Counted from the first letter of the stretch, positions 21,177 to 33,885 are shown. The stretch is 64,000 nucleotides of DNA from Pieris napi (GCF_905475465.1 NC_062240.1:12415001-12479000), one strand, 5' to 3'. The notes: generated by a model not told the origin, from the sequence alone. Numbers and translations: made by a program.

Positions 21177-22450
21177 TATTTTTTTTTCATAGTAGACTTG
21201 TAGTACTTCAATAAACATATGACAATCGATTGTCTTTCATAAAAATATCAAATTTATGACCGCATTGCGTCTTGACTCGTAACTAGATAAATTATTTACA
21301 TTCGTGAATCTGGAATCTGAAAGCAATGTTTACGTTTGTTAAGAGAGGACTTTCTTTTACTGTATGATTTCAAATATACAAGATTAGACAAAAAATAAAT
21401 CTAATTACGTCTCAAAAAAAACTAGGGTCTTAATCATTTGTTCTTCCGTAAACACGTCAAGTGTGAGTCGTATATTACTCGGGAAAGTTAGGGTGTTTTA
21501 GTAGGGTTCCGAGTGTCGGCCTCAAGAGCTGTTTACGTCACCGATGTCGGCACTAGACGGAAAAACACTGATGTACTGCGACTGATATAACGTTAACCTA
21601 ACGACCTAATCAGAGGAAATGTTTTTCTATACTAATAAACGTTGTTTTATAACTTGGATTGCAAGGAGGTTTTATTAATTAAATAAGTAATTGTTAGTCT
21701 GTGGAGGATTTGTTTCGTTAGTTGAGAATGACAGAATTTTAGAGGCGAGCTGTCAATGTCAAGTTGATAGTAATGTTTTCTATTGGAAATTCATTTAAAA
21801 AGAATACTTAACGTCTTTATAAAAACTAAATCAATTTTTTTTCAAAAGTTCAAAGTCTTTCGTTAAGTAAATTGTATTTGACCAGTATAAGCTGATTTAT
21901 TCTTGAGTAAATGTTTGCGTAATCCTCAAGTATTTTGGGCCCACGTTTAATGTTATGTCAAAAATCTGTATGGAATTCCTTTAAGTATCGTCGGGAAAAG
22001 GAAAACATTTTTCGTACGCACGATGACACAGTATCTCGACTCGATAATATGATAAATGATTTTTTCAAAAGTTTTTTCGCGTTATCTTACGAAGGCGTCC
22101 TTGTAATTTATTTTTACTAAGGAATTATATTCACCAAGGTTTATGTTTAAACAGTACAAACAAAAAAATATTGGAGCTACACTAAAAACCACTGTATTAT
22201 TAATTGTAATTATTGTTTATAGTCTTCTGCAAAAAAAAGAAGACCTACGTAAATTTACGTTTTGAGATCGATTTCAGTTAATTGAATTGTTTGACGTAGT
22301 AAACTTATAATTGTGAAAATTAGTACGCGTGATGAATTCTTTAAAACCGATGTAGGTACACGGCCAAACAATGAGAATTATTTTAAAATGAATTATAGAG
22401 AAGATTTGTCTAAATTTTAATTAAATAAATAAAATTACAAATGTAAACAT
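21177..22450. other. No gene seen
   Basis: About 1.3 kb, AT-rich. A 61-codon open frame at 21935-22120 has no recognised feature. Confidence 0.45.
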
Positions 22451-22690
22451 CTAATACCGAGTGTGATCTCCTCTTACCAAAACAGCTTGAATCTGTCTGG
22501 ACATGCTCTGGCATGGTGGTTATGGTTTGAAGAAATACTTTTCCACTCTTCTGCAATGACTCTTTTTAGCTACCTGATCTTTTGAGGTGCAGATGCACTG
22601 ACCTCACTCATCTCGTCAAAACATCCCAGACATGGTCCATTGGAGTGAAATCAGGACTTCGAGCCGGCTCTATAAACGGTGGATCAGAAC
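22451..22690 (-). pseudogene. Tc1/mariner transposase C-terminal relic
   Basis: Minus-strand reading gives PARSPDFTPMDHVWDVLTR then a stop, AEEWKSISSN in the middle, and MSRQIQAVLVRGDHTRY with a stop at 22451-22453. These match the Tc1 family pattern (S)PDLNPIEHVWD-x-L, EEW-x-x-IP and GGHTRY, with the Asp of the DDE triad's downstream neighbourhood kept but frameshifts and stops between blocks. Everything upstream of PARSPDF is missing; the sequence joins an unrelated LINE fragment at about 22726. Not functional. Confidence 0.8.
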
Positions 22691-22725
22691 ATCTTGCAGC
22701 GAGGTTTCCACGCCGTCCATCCACC

Positions 22726-23085
22726 ACATCCCAGAGGCTCTTTTATCTCTGCCTTTTAATCAATTTAAAAAATGTATTAAAGAAAAGCTGTGTAGAAAGG
22801 CTTACTTTAATGTTAACGATTATCTAGTTGATAAAAAGCCCTGGGACTAGTGCTAGACAGGCTACTCCTAACTAATTTGCGATATTTTTTTTAAAATAAG
22901 TGTTGTTTGATGATTTACTATTTTAAAAGAGTACCTACCGAGAGTTTTTTTACGGCGGTTCTCTCGGCCTATAACCCTCTGTCTTTTTTGACGATGAGTA
23001 GGGATGTCTACCTTTTCAAATTTAATGGCGTGGAATAAGTGATACCTGTATCTTATGTTCATTAATAAACATATTTTATTTTATT
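22726..23085 (+). pseudogene. LINE-H 3' end, copy 1
   Basis: The plus strand encodes the tail of a LINE ORF2, ALLSLPFNQFKKCIKEKLC then RKAYFNVNDYLVDKKPWD and a stop at about 22850, followed by a 3' UTR with GACGATGAGTAGGGATGTCTA and ending AATAAACATATTTTATTTTA. The same sequence recurs at 39862-40205. The F-K-x-x-(I/L)-K-x-x-L/C-x-x-K-A-(F/Y)-Y/F pattern is usual for CR1/jockey C-termini. 5'-truncated. Confidence 0.75.
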
Positions 23086-23891
23086 ATACCAATATGCATT
23101 TAATGTTCCATTTACTACGAACTACCTATAAACATTATATTTTATTTGGGAATCGTACCCAGATTATACCGTGAAATGACTACCACCTTCATTTCACTAA
23201 TTACGAACGAATATTAGGAACAAAAAGGGCCATAAAATAGGTAAACGATTTAATTGTTTGTTTTACGTTCTGAAGTAAAATTACAGAACGGACTCGCGTA
23301 AATCGCCGCCCAACAATTACGGGATTATCCCGGATTATGAAAAGTATTCGGTCTTCTCTATTTTATTCTGCTGTGTTTTAATTAGCCGTGAAATTAATAC
23401 CAAAACATAAATGAGACTGTCGTAAGACCCCTACTTTAGTTAAATTAATAACATTTTAAATGTAAACTGTGTTAAGGTACAAATTGTTACGTAATAATAA
23501 AGCCACTTTAATTCCATACTGTTAAAAGTTACATATGAAATGGGTCTATACACACTAAGTCTACGTTAGTTATTGTTATTCCCGTGTCTTTGTGTTCTGA
23601 AGTATGGATTTAATTATAACAAAACAAATCGATTTAAATTAAATGATTCTTAAATGTAATAGAAAGAATCTCAATTATTAATCAAAGTAACAATTATAAT
23701 CAACGGTCAATGACTAGATCAGATCACTTCCTGATAATCCGAGCATTTCCCGACATATATATTTATATAGTATATTGTAATTTTTAATTTTATATGTATT
23801 GTAGTTTCAAATTATGTACTATATTTTTATATTATTGTTATGTGTTACTATCCATGCTTTGTTGCAATTTTATTACTGCTTTATTTCAGTG
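23086..23891. other. No gene seen
   Basis: AT-rich sequence without recognised repeats. Confidence 0.45.
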
Positions 23892-24115
23892 GATAAAAGT
23901 TGGCCCAGTGGCTTCAGCGTGCGACTCTCATCTCTGAGGTCGTAGGTTCGATCCCCGGCTGTGCACCAGTCGACTTTCTGTCTCTAATTACGGTGAAGGA
24001 AAACATCGTGAGAAAACCGGCTTGTCTTAAACCCAAAAAGTCGACGGCATGTGTCAGGCACATCCACTTGCCTGTTAGATTGCCAAATGATAATACAAAA
24101 CAGATCTGAGGAGCA
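23892..24115 (+). mobile_element. tRNA-derived SINE, copy 2
   Basis: Has TTGGCCCAGTGGCTTCAGCG, GTAGGTTCGATCCCCGGCTG (box B), AACCGGCTTGTCTTA and AAACAGATCTGAGG. The distal end is truncated compared with copy 1. Confidence 0.8.
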
Positions 24116-26154
24116 TTTAATTTGTTCTATTCTCAAATAATCTATATTTATTTATCTTTTCAAAACTAAAGTTCACTACCAGTAAATTGTTATATTATAC
24201 TTACAAATTATTACAAGTAACGCCATCTAGTGTAGCTATAGTTTAACTAATGAACGGTGAATAAAGTCCATAATAAAATAAAAAGCATATAATCTTTAAT
24301 CTAATATAACATACATACAACTTTATAAAGACCCCTCCCAAAAATCTCGTATTCAAAAGCTCGGAATTTTAATTACCACTACTTATTTTGGGAGTGCCCT
24401 TAATGGGTTTTACTGGTAGGAAAATCGGTCTTATTCCTTTTAGGTACCCTACGGTAAAGCGCATCAAAGAATTTAATAGCTCAGAAGTTCGATACACGCT
24501 ATTAGCCTTAAGTAAGGACGCATTATATCAATATTAAATTAACGCTTGATGAAAGCGCCAAGGTAATTTAGCTGATAATGTAATAAGTCTTGAAGCGAAG
24601 CGACGTTGGCGCTTATTAGATATATTAAATACTCTTTTACGGGATTTATATTTTGTCATATTTCACACTTGCTTGGAGATTGGGGCTTTAATTGATATCT
24701 TGAAGATCTCATCATATGTGTCTATTTTGTAGGTTCAATCTTTTTCATTATTAACACAATAATGTTCTGCCGACACAGCCGTGGCGATTTATAAGACTTG
24801 TATATTGTACCGATTTTTTTTGCCGGAGTCGAATCCAAGACCTTAACAGAGGTCCTTAGATTGTAATAATTCAGGATTCAACTTTGAAGTTATGGCTATA
24901 AGTTGTCACAGTCAAAAATGTTAATTAAAATTATACTCGCGTTTGTAAAAATATGATTCCCCCGACGATGTTAAATATTCTTTGTTGCAATAAAGTTGTA
25001 CAATTTCTTGTATTTATGATAGTTCTTTTGGTTTAATGTAGCGAAAGCTGGCATTGTATATTACAGTGTAATAAAATCAAGCGTATTGCAAAGGTCTGCT
25101 TATTTTAAAGAACAAAAAAGGCAAAAAGTAACTCTTTCAGAATAGCTTATTGTTTGACAGCTAAACGGTCCAATTTAGGTTCATTCGCGAGAAATTTTCA
25201 TACAAATTGAATGATCGAAATCTGATTACCGCTGACGTCGTGTGGAAACCTGAACTGGCGGGTTTATTCGACGTCATGGTATGAATAAGGTTGTCAATAG
25301 GCTCGCAATAAGAGGTTATGGTACTCCCCCGACAATATAAAACAAAAGACGCAACCGTTTCGCTCGATTATGATTCGTATAATGAACGTAATGACTAATA
25401 ACTAAAATAACTACTACTAACCCTAAATATCGATTAAAACCCCCTAAAGTTTTAATTTCAGATAATTTCAAATATGCACGAAAAATACATTCAAGTAGTA
25501 TAAAATAGTATAATAGTAGCTTTTTGATATTTCAGTATTGGAATTTATATTTGGTTCAGTTTGTTGTTGGTCTGGGCTCAATATTATTTGTATAGAAACG
25601 TGCGATTAAACAAAAATATCTTGATTAACCATACATTTGGGAGAACAATCCTATGTTGGCATCACTGCTTATGTCACGTATCAACGCGTAAAGAGATCCT
25701 GTTGACCAATCACAATCAAACGCAATGCGCCATAGTTTCGTCTTATTTGATTGATTTTTGTTACAGTTAGTTATAATAATAGATTAATTACACAACATTT
25801 TTATGTTATATTTGGATATTTCCAATATTGGAATACACATTTATTATACATATAATTTTTTTTTCCAGAAATGGCAAAAAACACGTATGTATTTAAGACA
25901 ATTTATGTCTGTAAGTTTAATACCAATCTAATTCACGATGCGAGATTATTTACATAATTTTCCCTCACCTCACCTCCCAACAATAATTACTCTCATACAT
26001 AGCAGGTAATAATTATTTTCTAACGTACCATCAAACGAGGAAATCCTTAAGCGATATTTTATCAATATATTTAGTTCTATTTCTTATTTTATGCCAAAAA
26101 GGAAGTCGCTCGTTAAAGATTTCATGAGAATACTGATATTATGTTTCTCTTGGG
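24116..26154. other. No gene seen
   Basis: Two kilobases of AT-rich sequence. An open frame at 25561-25770 has no recognised domain. I find no shared repeats. Confidence 0.4.
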
Positions 26155-26235
26155 TCATTTGAGAACTGGCAGTTAATGTAAATATTGAGTCATTTAATTA
26201 TGTATTTGACATTCATAAGTGTACTTTCACATTGA
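26155..26235 (+). repeat. Tail-D, fragment
   Basis: Contains TTTGAGAACTGGCAGTTAAT-GTAAAT and ACATTCATAAGTGTACTTTC, matching the distal part of Tail-D. Confidence 0.5.
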
Positions 26236-26496
26236 CTTATATCAATTAAAGTAATATATATCAAACACAAAGAAAATAAAAATGCATTACATATGTATAT
26301 TCCCGTGTTTCGTGTTTCGTGTGCACACATAACACAAATACAAAAAAACAAAAAAAATGTTTTAATAGTGTACTTGTGTGTGACTTTTCTTTGTAAACAG
26401 ATGAAATTAAATGTCATTATTGCCAGATATTTTTTTTCCTTTATTACCTATAAAAAAAAGTTAAAAATTCTCTTTTAAAAGTATCTTTGCTTATTA

Positions 26497-26798
26497 GACC
26501 AGGGTAGAAGGCTTTAAAAATAATAAAAAGTAAAAACAAAATAAATGTAAATGTTTCAGAAAAGATCTTTTTTACTATCTACAACTTTTCCCTTTTACTT
26601 TGTTCCATAGGACTTTTAGTTTCGCCGGAAATCGAGATAAACCGTTTTTACCCTTAAAAACTCACCCCCTCCCCTCAGATCGCCCGTAAATTATTTTTCC
26701 TTTCATTTTTATAATATGGAGTATATTATAAAATCCTTTTCCAATGGTTTTCATCCTACTATAATTTTTTTTGGTTTCAAAAATTATCGACCCTGGTC
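26497..26798 (-). mobile_element. TA-flanked MITE-F, copy 2
   Basis: Starts GACCAGGGTAGAAGG after TA and ends CGACCCTGGTC before TA. The interior is the inverse of copy 1 at 10835-11124: GACTTTTAGTTTCGCCGGAA, AATCGAGATAAACCG, CAATGGTTTTCATCCTACTA. 302 bp, non-coding. Confidence 0.85.
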
Positions 26799-27320
26799 TA
26801 TATTCATAAAGTGTCTTTATGAATAATCAAGTTTATTGACATAACGCATGCATTATACAGAGTACACAGTACCAGGTACAATTTAATAAAACCCTAGAAA
26901 ATTTTGCAATTTGCGAGTGTCGTGTGGGTATTTTAAGTGGGTAATATATAAGGGTGTTGGCGTATATTAAGGGGCGTCTGATATAATTAGCCTCATACGT
27001 ACTGTCAGCAAAATTGTTTAATAGCTAGATGGAGTTCCGTTTCTTTAGCAAATTTTGTTAATATAATTTTTTTTGCGGGTACTCTAAAATTCACTTCTGT
27101 GACATGATGGTGCTAAAGTGCACTGTGGTTTAGTTAAACCTTAGTTTACTTTATTATTGGCTCAAAATGTTTAATATTTTTGATTCATTAAAAGTTAAAT
27201 ATCAAAAGTTACTAGATACCCAAATAATAAATAAATTGATTTCGAATCTATCATTTAATTTAATGCACTGGATTGCCATATTTCTTATTTATTTCGTTAC
27301 ACGTGAAAACATATAGTAAA
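26799..27320. other. No gene seen
   Basis: AT-rich; nothing recognised. Confidence 0.45.
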
Positions 27321-27490
27321 CTAGCGGATCCGACAGACGTCCTGTACACACGTCTTACATACAAAAATCAATCTAATAATGTACATACATCATTCTCGAC
27401 TTCACTTGAACACACAAAAAAGTCCAGCCGTTTAGGAGTTCAGGGATGTCATGTCAGGGATGTGTATGTACACACGTACAGTAGAGTTAA
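27321..27490 (-). mobile_element. Possible decayed Helitron 3' end
   Basis: CTAG at 27321-27324 is followed by CGGATCCGACAGACGTCCTG and, further on, AGTCCAGCCGTTTAGGAGTT. This is the layout of inverted lepidopteran Helitron 3' and body sequence. The 5' end is not identifiable, so limits are rough. A 92-codon open frame across it has no recognised domain. Confidence 0.4.
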
Positions 27491-28363
27491 ATATATAAAG
27501 TTAAGACATAAACGATATCTATCAAATAAACCAAAAATAATAATCTATTGAAGAGTTTAAAAAATTTAAACCCTAGTATTTAAAAAAAATATAAGTGTAC
27601 ATAACACAAAACAAGTATAAACAGAAAATAATGCATTATCACGATAAGTTAATATACTAGACGAGAAAAGTGCATATGCGCAACCTTCCAATAAAAAGAT
27701 AAGTTAGAAATGAATAAATTTAAATGATTACAGCGTGGGAAGCTAATTGATTAGAACTAGACATTGCGAAGACCCTAAAAGATTTGCCGAGAAAGGAATG
27801 GGTGTGGGATGGGATTTCAAAAATACATATGTCAGATATAATAATAAAATTCAGATGAATTTTTGTGGGTGGTGTGGTGGCTGGGTATTTAGAAATGTGC
27901 TACCTACTTAAATCACTACCTACTTAAATAAGTGATCTACTAATAAAACGAAACGTAAGAGAAAATATGGGACTAGTAAAAATGTAAATGTATATTTTTT
28001 TAAAATGATATTTCTTTTATATAAATCTTCTTTTACAGATAAATTGACGAATTTTCATTTTAATTCGATGTCTTCGAATGCCGTGGGAGATTCTGATTTT
28101 GACGCGTGGTGGTGTACCAGTGTCTTAGGATGCGTTCATATTCATACTCTCTTACTCTAAAATGTCGTCCCGAGACACTAGAGGAAATTCAGTGAATTAT
28201 TAGTACTATTTATGCATATTTGAAGAATAATATATATTTATGATTATCAGTGTGTATCTAAGGGTTTCTAAAATTGTATAACGAATACGTTACTATATCT
28301 GGTTAGTTTATATCGATATAGTTGATATATACATTTTTTGTTTAATAATTAAAATATAACTAA
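27491..28363. other. No gene seen
   Basis: AT-rich, with a small internal duplication of CTACCTACTTAAAT at about 27900-27925. Confidence 0.4.
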
Positions 28364-28745
28364 CACTTCTATTGTAAGCCTCACGATTGGCCTCAATATT
28401 TCCCGCGAAGACGCTAGCTAATCACAAAAACAGCTTCGTCTTTATACAACAGTATCCGGTGATATTTACAATATAATAATAAATCTGGTAATTTAATAAA
28501 TAGAGGATTTGTATTATTAATATCTTAAATTATGAGTACGTAAAATAGATAAAATACATATATATATATATATATTTAATGTAGTTTTGTAAATAACAGT
28601 TCTATTGTTAAGCCCCAATGGTTGATTTTTCTCGAGTAACGCGGGAAAATGTCGGCGTTCTCTCGAGGCGTTTATTGGTTAAGGGCGGAACAACCAAGCG
28701 CGGGGCTAGGTTCGAGGTTCGGGTGGGCATTCTATTTTGGGGAAC
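28364..28745. repeat. Two diverged copies of a GC-richer block
   Basis: Two stretches start alike, AACACTTCTATTGTAAGCC (about 28364) and AACAGTTCTATTGTTAAGCC (about 28596), and each continues into CCCGCG/CGCGGGAAA-type GC-rich sequence. The second holds TTTATTGGTTAAGGGCGG. Between them lies a (TA)n microsatellite at 28558-28575. No coding signal. It may be a duplicated element end or promoter-like sequence; undecided. Confidence 0.4.
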
Positions 28746-28884
28746 GATTAGAGATTGTCTAAAAAAATTGCTAAGTATAAATTAGTGTGCAGGTATAGAA
28801 TAATTACCAAATCTATTGTTCTCTTCTTTTAAACTATGTCCTGCACTGGCTGGAAGAGATCTAACAATTGTTAGCAAAAGTCAA

Positions 28885-29190
28885 AAATCATTTAATCATA
28901 TAGGTAACACAATATACACAATGTACATGAAATGCCTCTAACTTTACATTTAGTGCCAGTTCTTATAGCAAGGGCGTAGAGCGGAAGAGAATGGCAATAA
29001 ACTCTCCGCCACTCTTTTTAATCGCCATGTTTATTTTTTTCACAACGTTTGTAAGGCGCTGCGACCATTACACCATGTTCCACATGACATCTTAAGTTAT
29101 TAATAATAATAAAATAAATTAAAAACAAAGACTTGTCCTCTATCAGCAGGAGGCATGGTGAAATAGGAGCACGCACACGCAAACACATAG
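28885..29190 (-). repeat. Tail-D, long copy 2
   Basis: Nearly collinear with 13585-13910, sharing AATCATATAGGTAACACAAT, GGGCGTAGAGCGGAAGAGAA, CCACATGACATCTTAAGT and CTCTATCAGCAGGAGGCATG. The two copies define about 300 bp of this family beyond the short tails. Confidence 0.65.
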
Positions 29191-30394
29191 TCGTTTTGCT
29201 TAGTTTAGTAAGAAAATTAAATACACAAAGAAATGTAGAAATTTCCATTAGTTTATACTAAAGTTTTAGTAGAATCAAGATAATAATTACCTAGTAGTTA
29301 TAACGCGAGTCGTAACTCACCCGTGCAATGAAAAGTTATTGCAGATTGGATGCTCAAATGGGGATTTCTTCACACCTTTCGTTTTAATGCTACATTAATT
29401 TCTTCATTTTCTCGTATAAATTTTTTACTATGAAAAATTCAATATATTTTTATAGGATTTAGGGTATAACTATAGTGATAAAATTTAATATAATCAGTGA
29501 GGGTGAAACATAAAATACCTACCCTTTTGTTTTATGTTTTGTACAGACTGTGCCAAATGTGTGTGTGTTAGTTGTGTCATGTCGACTTTGTTGATAAAAA
29601 ATATTTTTTTCGTAGTTGTTCATGTTTGATATATATGTCTTAAATGTTCATATCAAACACGCTCAAAACTTAAATAAAAGTGATTTTTTTGCATTAATTC
29701 AACGTTTTTTTTACTATATTCTGTTTAATTTATGATTAAAAATTATTACTTATTATTCATATCTTGAATACATTTGGGTGACTTTTCTCTAAATTTTTCT
29801 GTCCACCAACTTAGCTAGGTTTAATATTTTGTTTAGTTTTTATTGACCATCTTTGAACCACCGAGTTTAATACTAAATAAATGAACGAAAATTATGTCGA
29901 CTGCGATGCACACAAGCATTTATCTACCTCGTTGATCACGAGACTTTCCACAACTCGTTAAGCAAAACAATTCCTAACGAGCTCCCATTAAATTTCTTTT
30001 AACGGGAAATTTAAAAATCGAAACATATAACAAAGGCTGGTTTAATCAGTGATTACGCCTCCCCGCATTTTCCGCTGTTGACTTTGATAGTCGATCAACC
30101 GTACCGCCTGACCCTGTGTGATTCGAATGTCAGGGCTATCAGAAAGATAAAATTCGTGGCTCTGATATTCCTATTCTTGGAACGTGACACAGGCTAGTTA
30201 GCTATTGTAGTAGAGAAATGACTATAAATGTATCGAAGCGTAATTAGAACTATTCGAAAAGAAGCAGTTGATTTGAATGTCGTATAACATATAGAACACG
30301 TAAACCATACAAACTGTATACACTGCATGTGCTTTATACGATCGAGCTGTCAAAACTGAGATTATCGTTTATATGTATAAAAAATAAACAATAA
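29191..30394. other. No gene seen
   Basis: AT-rich. A small inverted repeat, GTTTGATAT...ATATCAAAC, lies near 29624-29659. Nothing else recognised. Confidence 0.4.
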
Positions 30395-30655
30395 ATCAGT
30401 GGCGCTACAACCTTTTTCAGGTTTTACATTTCTGTATCCGTTTCATGATCATTTGTCAATCTAATAGGCAAGTGGGTGATCTGCCTTCTTTGTCTGACAC
30501 ACGCCGTCGACTTTTTGGGTTTGGGACAAGCCGGTTTCCTCACAATGTTTTCCTTCAATGTCCGAGCGAATATGAAATGCACACATAGAGAGTCCATTGG
30601 TGCACAGCTCGGGATCCTACGACCTCATGGATTTGAGTCGCACGCTGATGCTATA
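30395..30655 (-). mobile_element. tRNA-derived SINE, copy 3
   Basis: The plus strand reads TCAGTGGCGCTACAACC, TCTGTATCCGTTTCATGATC, AAGCCGGTTTCCTCACAATG and GGTGCACAGCTCGGGATCCT, the inverse of SINE copy 1. Box B is degraded (GGGATCCTACGACC). Confidence 0.8.
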
Positions 30656-31140
30656 TGATACTTAAACGGAATATTAAACGAAAAACGTAAACTACGTGAA
30701 ATTTGAGGTCATATTATAATTTTCTTTAACTTCTCCCCCTAGTTCTGACCCGATCTTTTATTGTGACTTGATGATCGCAGAATAAAAGGCGACTTAAAAG
30801 AGAATATTCATGACGATTGCTAGACCTTCACAAACAATGTGAATAATTTATTTAATGGAATATATTTATAAGTACACCTTATTCATATTCAAAGACGATC
30901 CACAAATATTCTAAGTCAAATGATGAATTTTGGAACGAATTATTAGACTGGTAAGATTGACCTGGCAAAACTCAGTTTTAGGGTTTAACACGGGTGCTTC
31001 GCGAAGCTTTCCTTCTCCTTAATAATCGTACCGGAAAATATATTTTCGCTATGATTATTTTTAACTGGAACTGGCACAACCAGGGTTCGAATTAACTACC
31101 TTTGGGTTGAGGATTGTTCTCAGTCCGCAGGTCGTGAATG
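30656..31140. other. No gene seen
   Basis: AT-rich with no recognised repeat. Confidence 0.4.
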
Positions 31141-31330
31141 ATCTCTCTATATTGGATATATGGGACCCGGGCCTTGAGTAGAATGCCTTACGAACCATGA
31201 GGGCCCATCTTAAGGGCGTGTGGAGGGCTGAGGTGTTTTTAGTGGCTGGGGTCTCGCTACCCCTCTGAATAGCCGAGGGCTTTGAGTGGAGACCCAGCCC
31301 CCGTCAAGCTCGACATAATATATTGCCTGC
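31141..31330. other. GC-rich block, probable LINE fragment
   Basis: A compositional island with GGGACCCGGGCCTTGAGTAG, GAACCATGAGGGCCCATCTT, AGGGCGTGTGGAGGGC and GGAGACCCAGCCCCCGTCAA. It looks like a decayed non-LTR fragment, but no reading frame matches a family I can name. Confidence 0.3.
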
Positions 31331-31679
31331 GTAAGCGCATTTTATTCAAAAAAAGGGTTGTGGATTGTAGTCTAAATCAGTGATCATATCAAACTTACTG
31401 TAGTAGAAATACACTTTAGTAACAATTTATTTAACTGATTTTATAAATAAACAAGTAAAATACATATATTTGAATGAAAACAAGTACAAGAGCAACGTTC
31501 AAAACTCTTTAACGTTTTAATTAAAAGACTTTTGTGAATTAGCTCAATTTCGGATCCTTGACAAATTTGTACCGACACTAACGAGCTGACTGATTGACAG
31601 GTGGCTAATTGATAAACTTACTTCGGAATATAATTGTTTTAGTTATTCATTTCGGACAGCAAATGGAATTAAAACGAAA
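31331..31679. other. No gene seen
   Basis: AT-rich spacer. Confidence 0.45.
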
Positions 31680-31835
31680 AACTTAAAAAGAGTTTATTGC
31701 CGGTACTTCTCGACCGTTCTACGCCCTTGATTTGAGAACTGGCAGTAAATGTAAAATTAGAAGCATTTAGCTTTTAGTATGTATTTCTTTATTGAGGTTC
31801 ATAAGTGTACATTGTGTTACCTAAATAATTAAAAG
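31680..31835 (+). repeat. Tail-D, copy
   Basis: AAAAAGAGTTTATTGCCGGT, CGTTCTACGCCCTTGATTTG and AGAACTGGCAGTAAATGTAA, then CATAAGTGTACATTGTGTTACC: the same blocks as the copy at 9812. Confidence 0.65.
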
Positions 31836-33084
31836 ATTTTAATTTCTTTGATTTCCAAGTTTAATTTGCAGTCGCTATATTTTTTAAGATCCAACGTATT
31901 CTATGTCATGTTATTTAATGCTATGTTACATAAAGCAATTTTGGCGTTATAAGAAAAAATACTTGATCATAAGTTCTCATTTAGTATGAGTTAAATTTGC
32001 TTATCACATATTATATTATAAATAAAACAAGGAATAAAAAATTCATTATACTTATGGAATTCCTAATCTCGACAGCTGTAGCCCGAACAACTAAAACATA
32101 TAGATAAGTATGAAATACCTTCACAAACCCTGTGTCTAAGCAAAGATTTACGCATAAATTCTGTGTTAGTACTATCTAACTTCCAATCGCTGACAAACAC
32201 GTCGCGATCGATACAGTGATTCAATTGTTACTTGGGATCGTGCGGTACCAAAATTCAACATAAAAATGGGGATCCCAATCGCTATCTTTATGTATGGGAG
32301 TCACGGAATACGGGATCTGAAGTTAAGAGAAGTGGGATTTTCTCGATTAAAACTCACCACGATAATTCACGGCTTAAATCAATAATATACTTCTTACATT
32401 AAACTTGCCATTAGTACGACATTGTACTATTCCATCAATATTTTTCGGTCTGTCTTTCGTTTACTTGTTACTATAATCTGTGGTGTTCATAGACTCCAAA
32501 GTTTTAAAACAAAATTTACAAACTCTTTAAATGAATAAACATAAGTCCGAAGTGTTCTTAAACAAGAAAGAGTTTCAAACTAAAGCTAACTTGGCAACTT
32601 TAAAAGCTAGCAGATAATTGGTTACAGATCTATACTGTGTATTAAAAAGTAATATTATATCGTTACTTAGGTAAAGGAAAGGAAAGAAGTTGTATATTCT
32701 TTCATATAAGGTTTTAAGGAACATCTTTCGTACTAATCATTATCCTATAGTTCTTTTCTTGACAACCATATAACGCAACTGGTTTCGAGAATTGATCTTA
32801 CTAATGACGAATATAGCATCTTAGTGGCAGCGAGAGTCCAACTGAATTTCGCAGGAGAAACCCTAACCTCCTAAATGCAGCGTCTGTAATGGTATAATAT
32901 CCTCGCTATCCCTTATTCATTTTCAAGGTTTCAAATCAGCATAATTTTCCAAATTCCGTCTGCATAAACCAACCTAGGACTTCAGGCACCTCTCATTCGA
33001 ATTCTTCGCGATGATATCCGGAGCTGGATATATTCGGTAGTGGGCTGATAAAGCATGGTTAAGTGCCTATGTAATATCTAATCC
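31836..33084. other. No gene seen
   Basis: About 1.2 kb of AT-rich sequence without credible open frames or shared repeats. Confidence 0.4.
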
Positions 33085-33226
33085 GCTGTTTTGCTGGTAA
33101 TTTTTTTTAAGCAAAAATTCTAGTATTTTTAGTTTTTAAAATTTTTTGAAACATTTATATGTTTTAGATAAGATAGCTTGAACATATACCGTAGATATAG
33201 TATTACGTATGTTATGATAAACTTTA
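33085..33226 (+). repeat. Rep-250 3' fragment
   Basis: TTTAGATAAGATAGCTTG, ACATATACCGTAGATATAG and TACGTATGTTATGATAAACT match the AT-rich 3' part of the Rep-250 copy at 12262-12652. Confidence 0.55.
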
Positions 33227-33768
33227 ATACATAAATATGATCCGCAATCGGAGCTCTGGAAAACAGATTTGAACAACCAAAACATATTAAAATTACGCCG
33301 TTAATTCTACGATTGGATCCACTTCCTGTATTCCTTTAATTCAATTGTCTAATTATAAGTTCCGTTCATGTTCATTTTGTTAACAAGGTATTTCTCATAA
33401 AGGCTCAAGAGCTCTTTGTCCTTTAATATCATTACGCCAAAATGAGATGGAGAAATCTAATAATACCTTTATGTACTTAATTATCACATTTATCGAATTG
33501 TACTCGTAGATGCTTTTAGTGATAAATGTCCTTAGTGATATAATGATATGATTCAGGAATCTTAAAACAAATGTGAAATAAATGATAAGCTTATATTAAA
33601 CAAGATATTTGATAACTTTCTGTTTACGGATTTTGTTACAAATTAATCCACTTAAAATATCATAGGGATTTTAGAATCTTAATATGATAAGGATAAGATA
33701 CAGAGATCTGAAGGTAAGGTGATACCTTGCATATTACTTTGGCCCATATCAAAATCCTGGACCATCTG
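33227..33768. other. No gene seen
   Basis: AT-rich; nothing recognised. Confidence 0.45.
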
Positions 33769-33880
33769 AAAGGCCGGCAACGCACTCGCGCGCCCTCTTG
33801 CATTGAGAGTGTCCATGAGCAGCGGTATCACTTAACATCTGGTGAGCCTCCTACCCGTTTGCCCCGTGTTATATAACAAT
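33769..33880 (+). mobile_element. LINE-B 3' end, first of a tandem pair
   Basis: AAAGGCCGGCAACGCACTCG through GTGTTATATAACAATAAAA: the LINE-B C-terminal coding end with a degenerate tail. Confidence 0.8.
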
Positions 33881-33885
33881 AAAAA

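Noticed and set aside
28558..28575. TA run as a functional element
   Set aside because: Ordinary microsatellite in AT-rich DNA.
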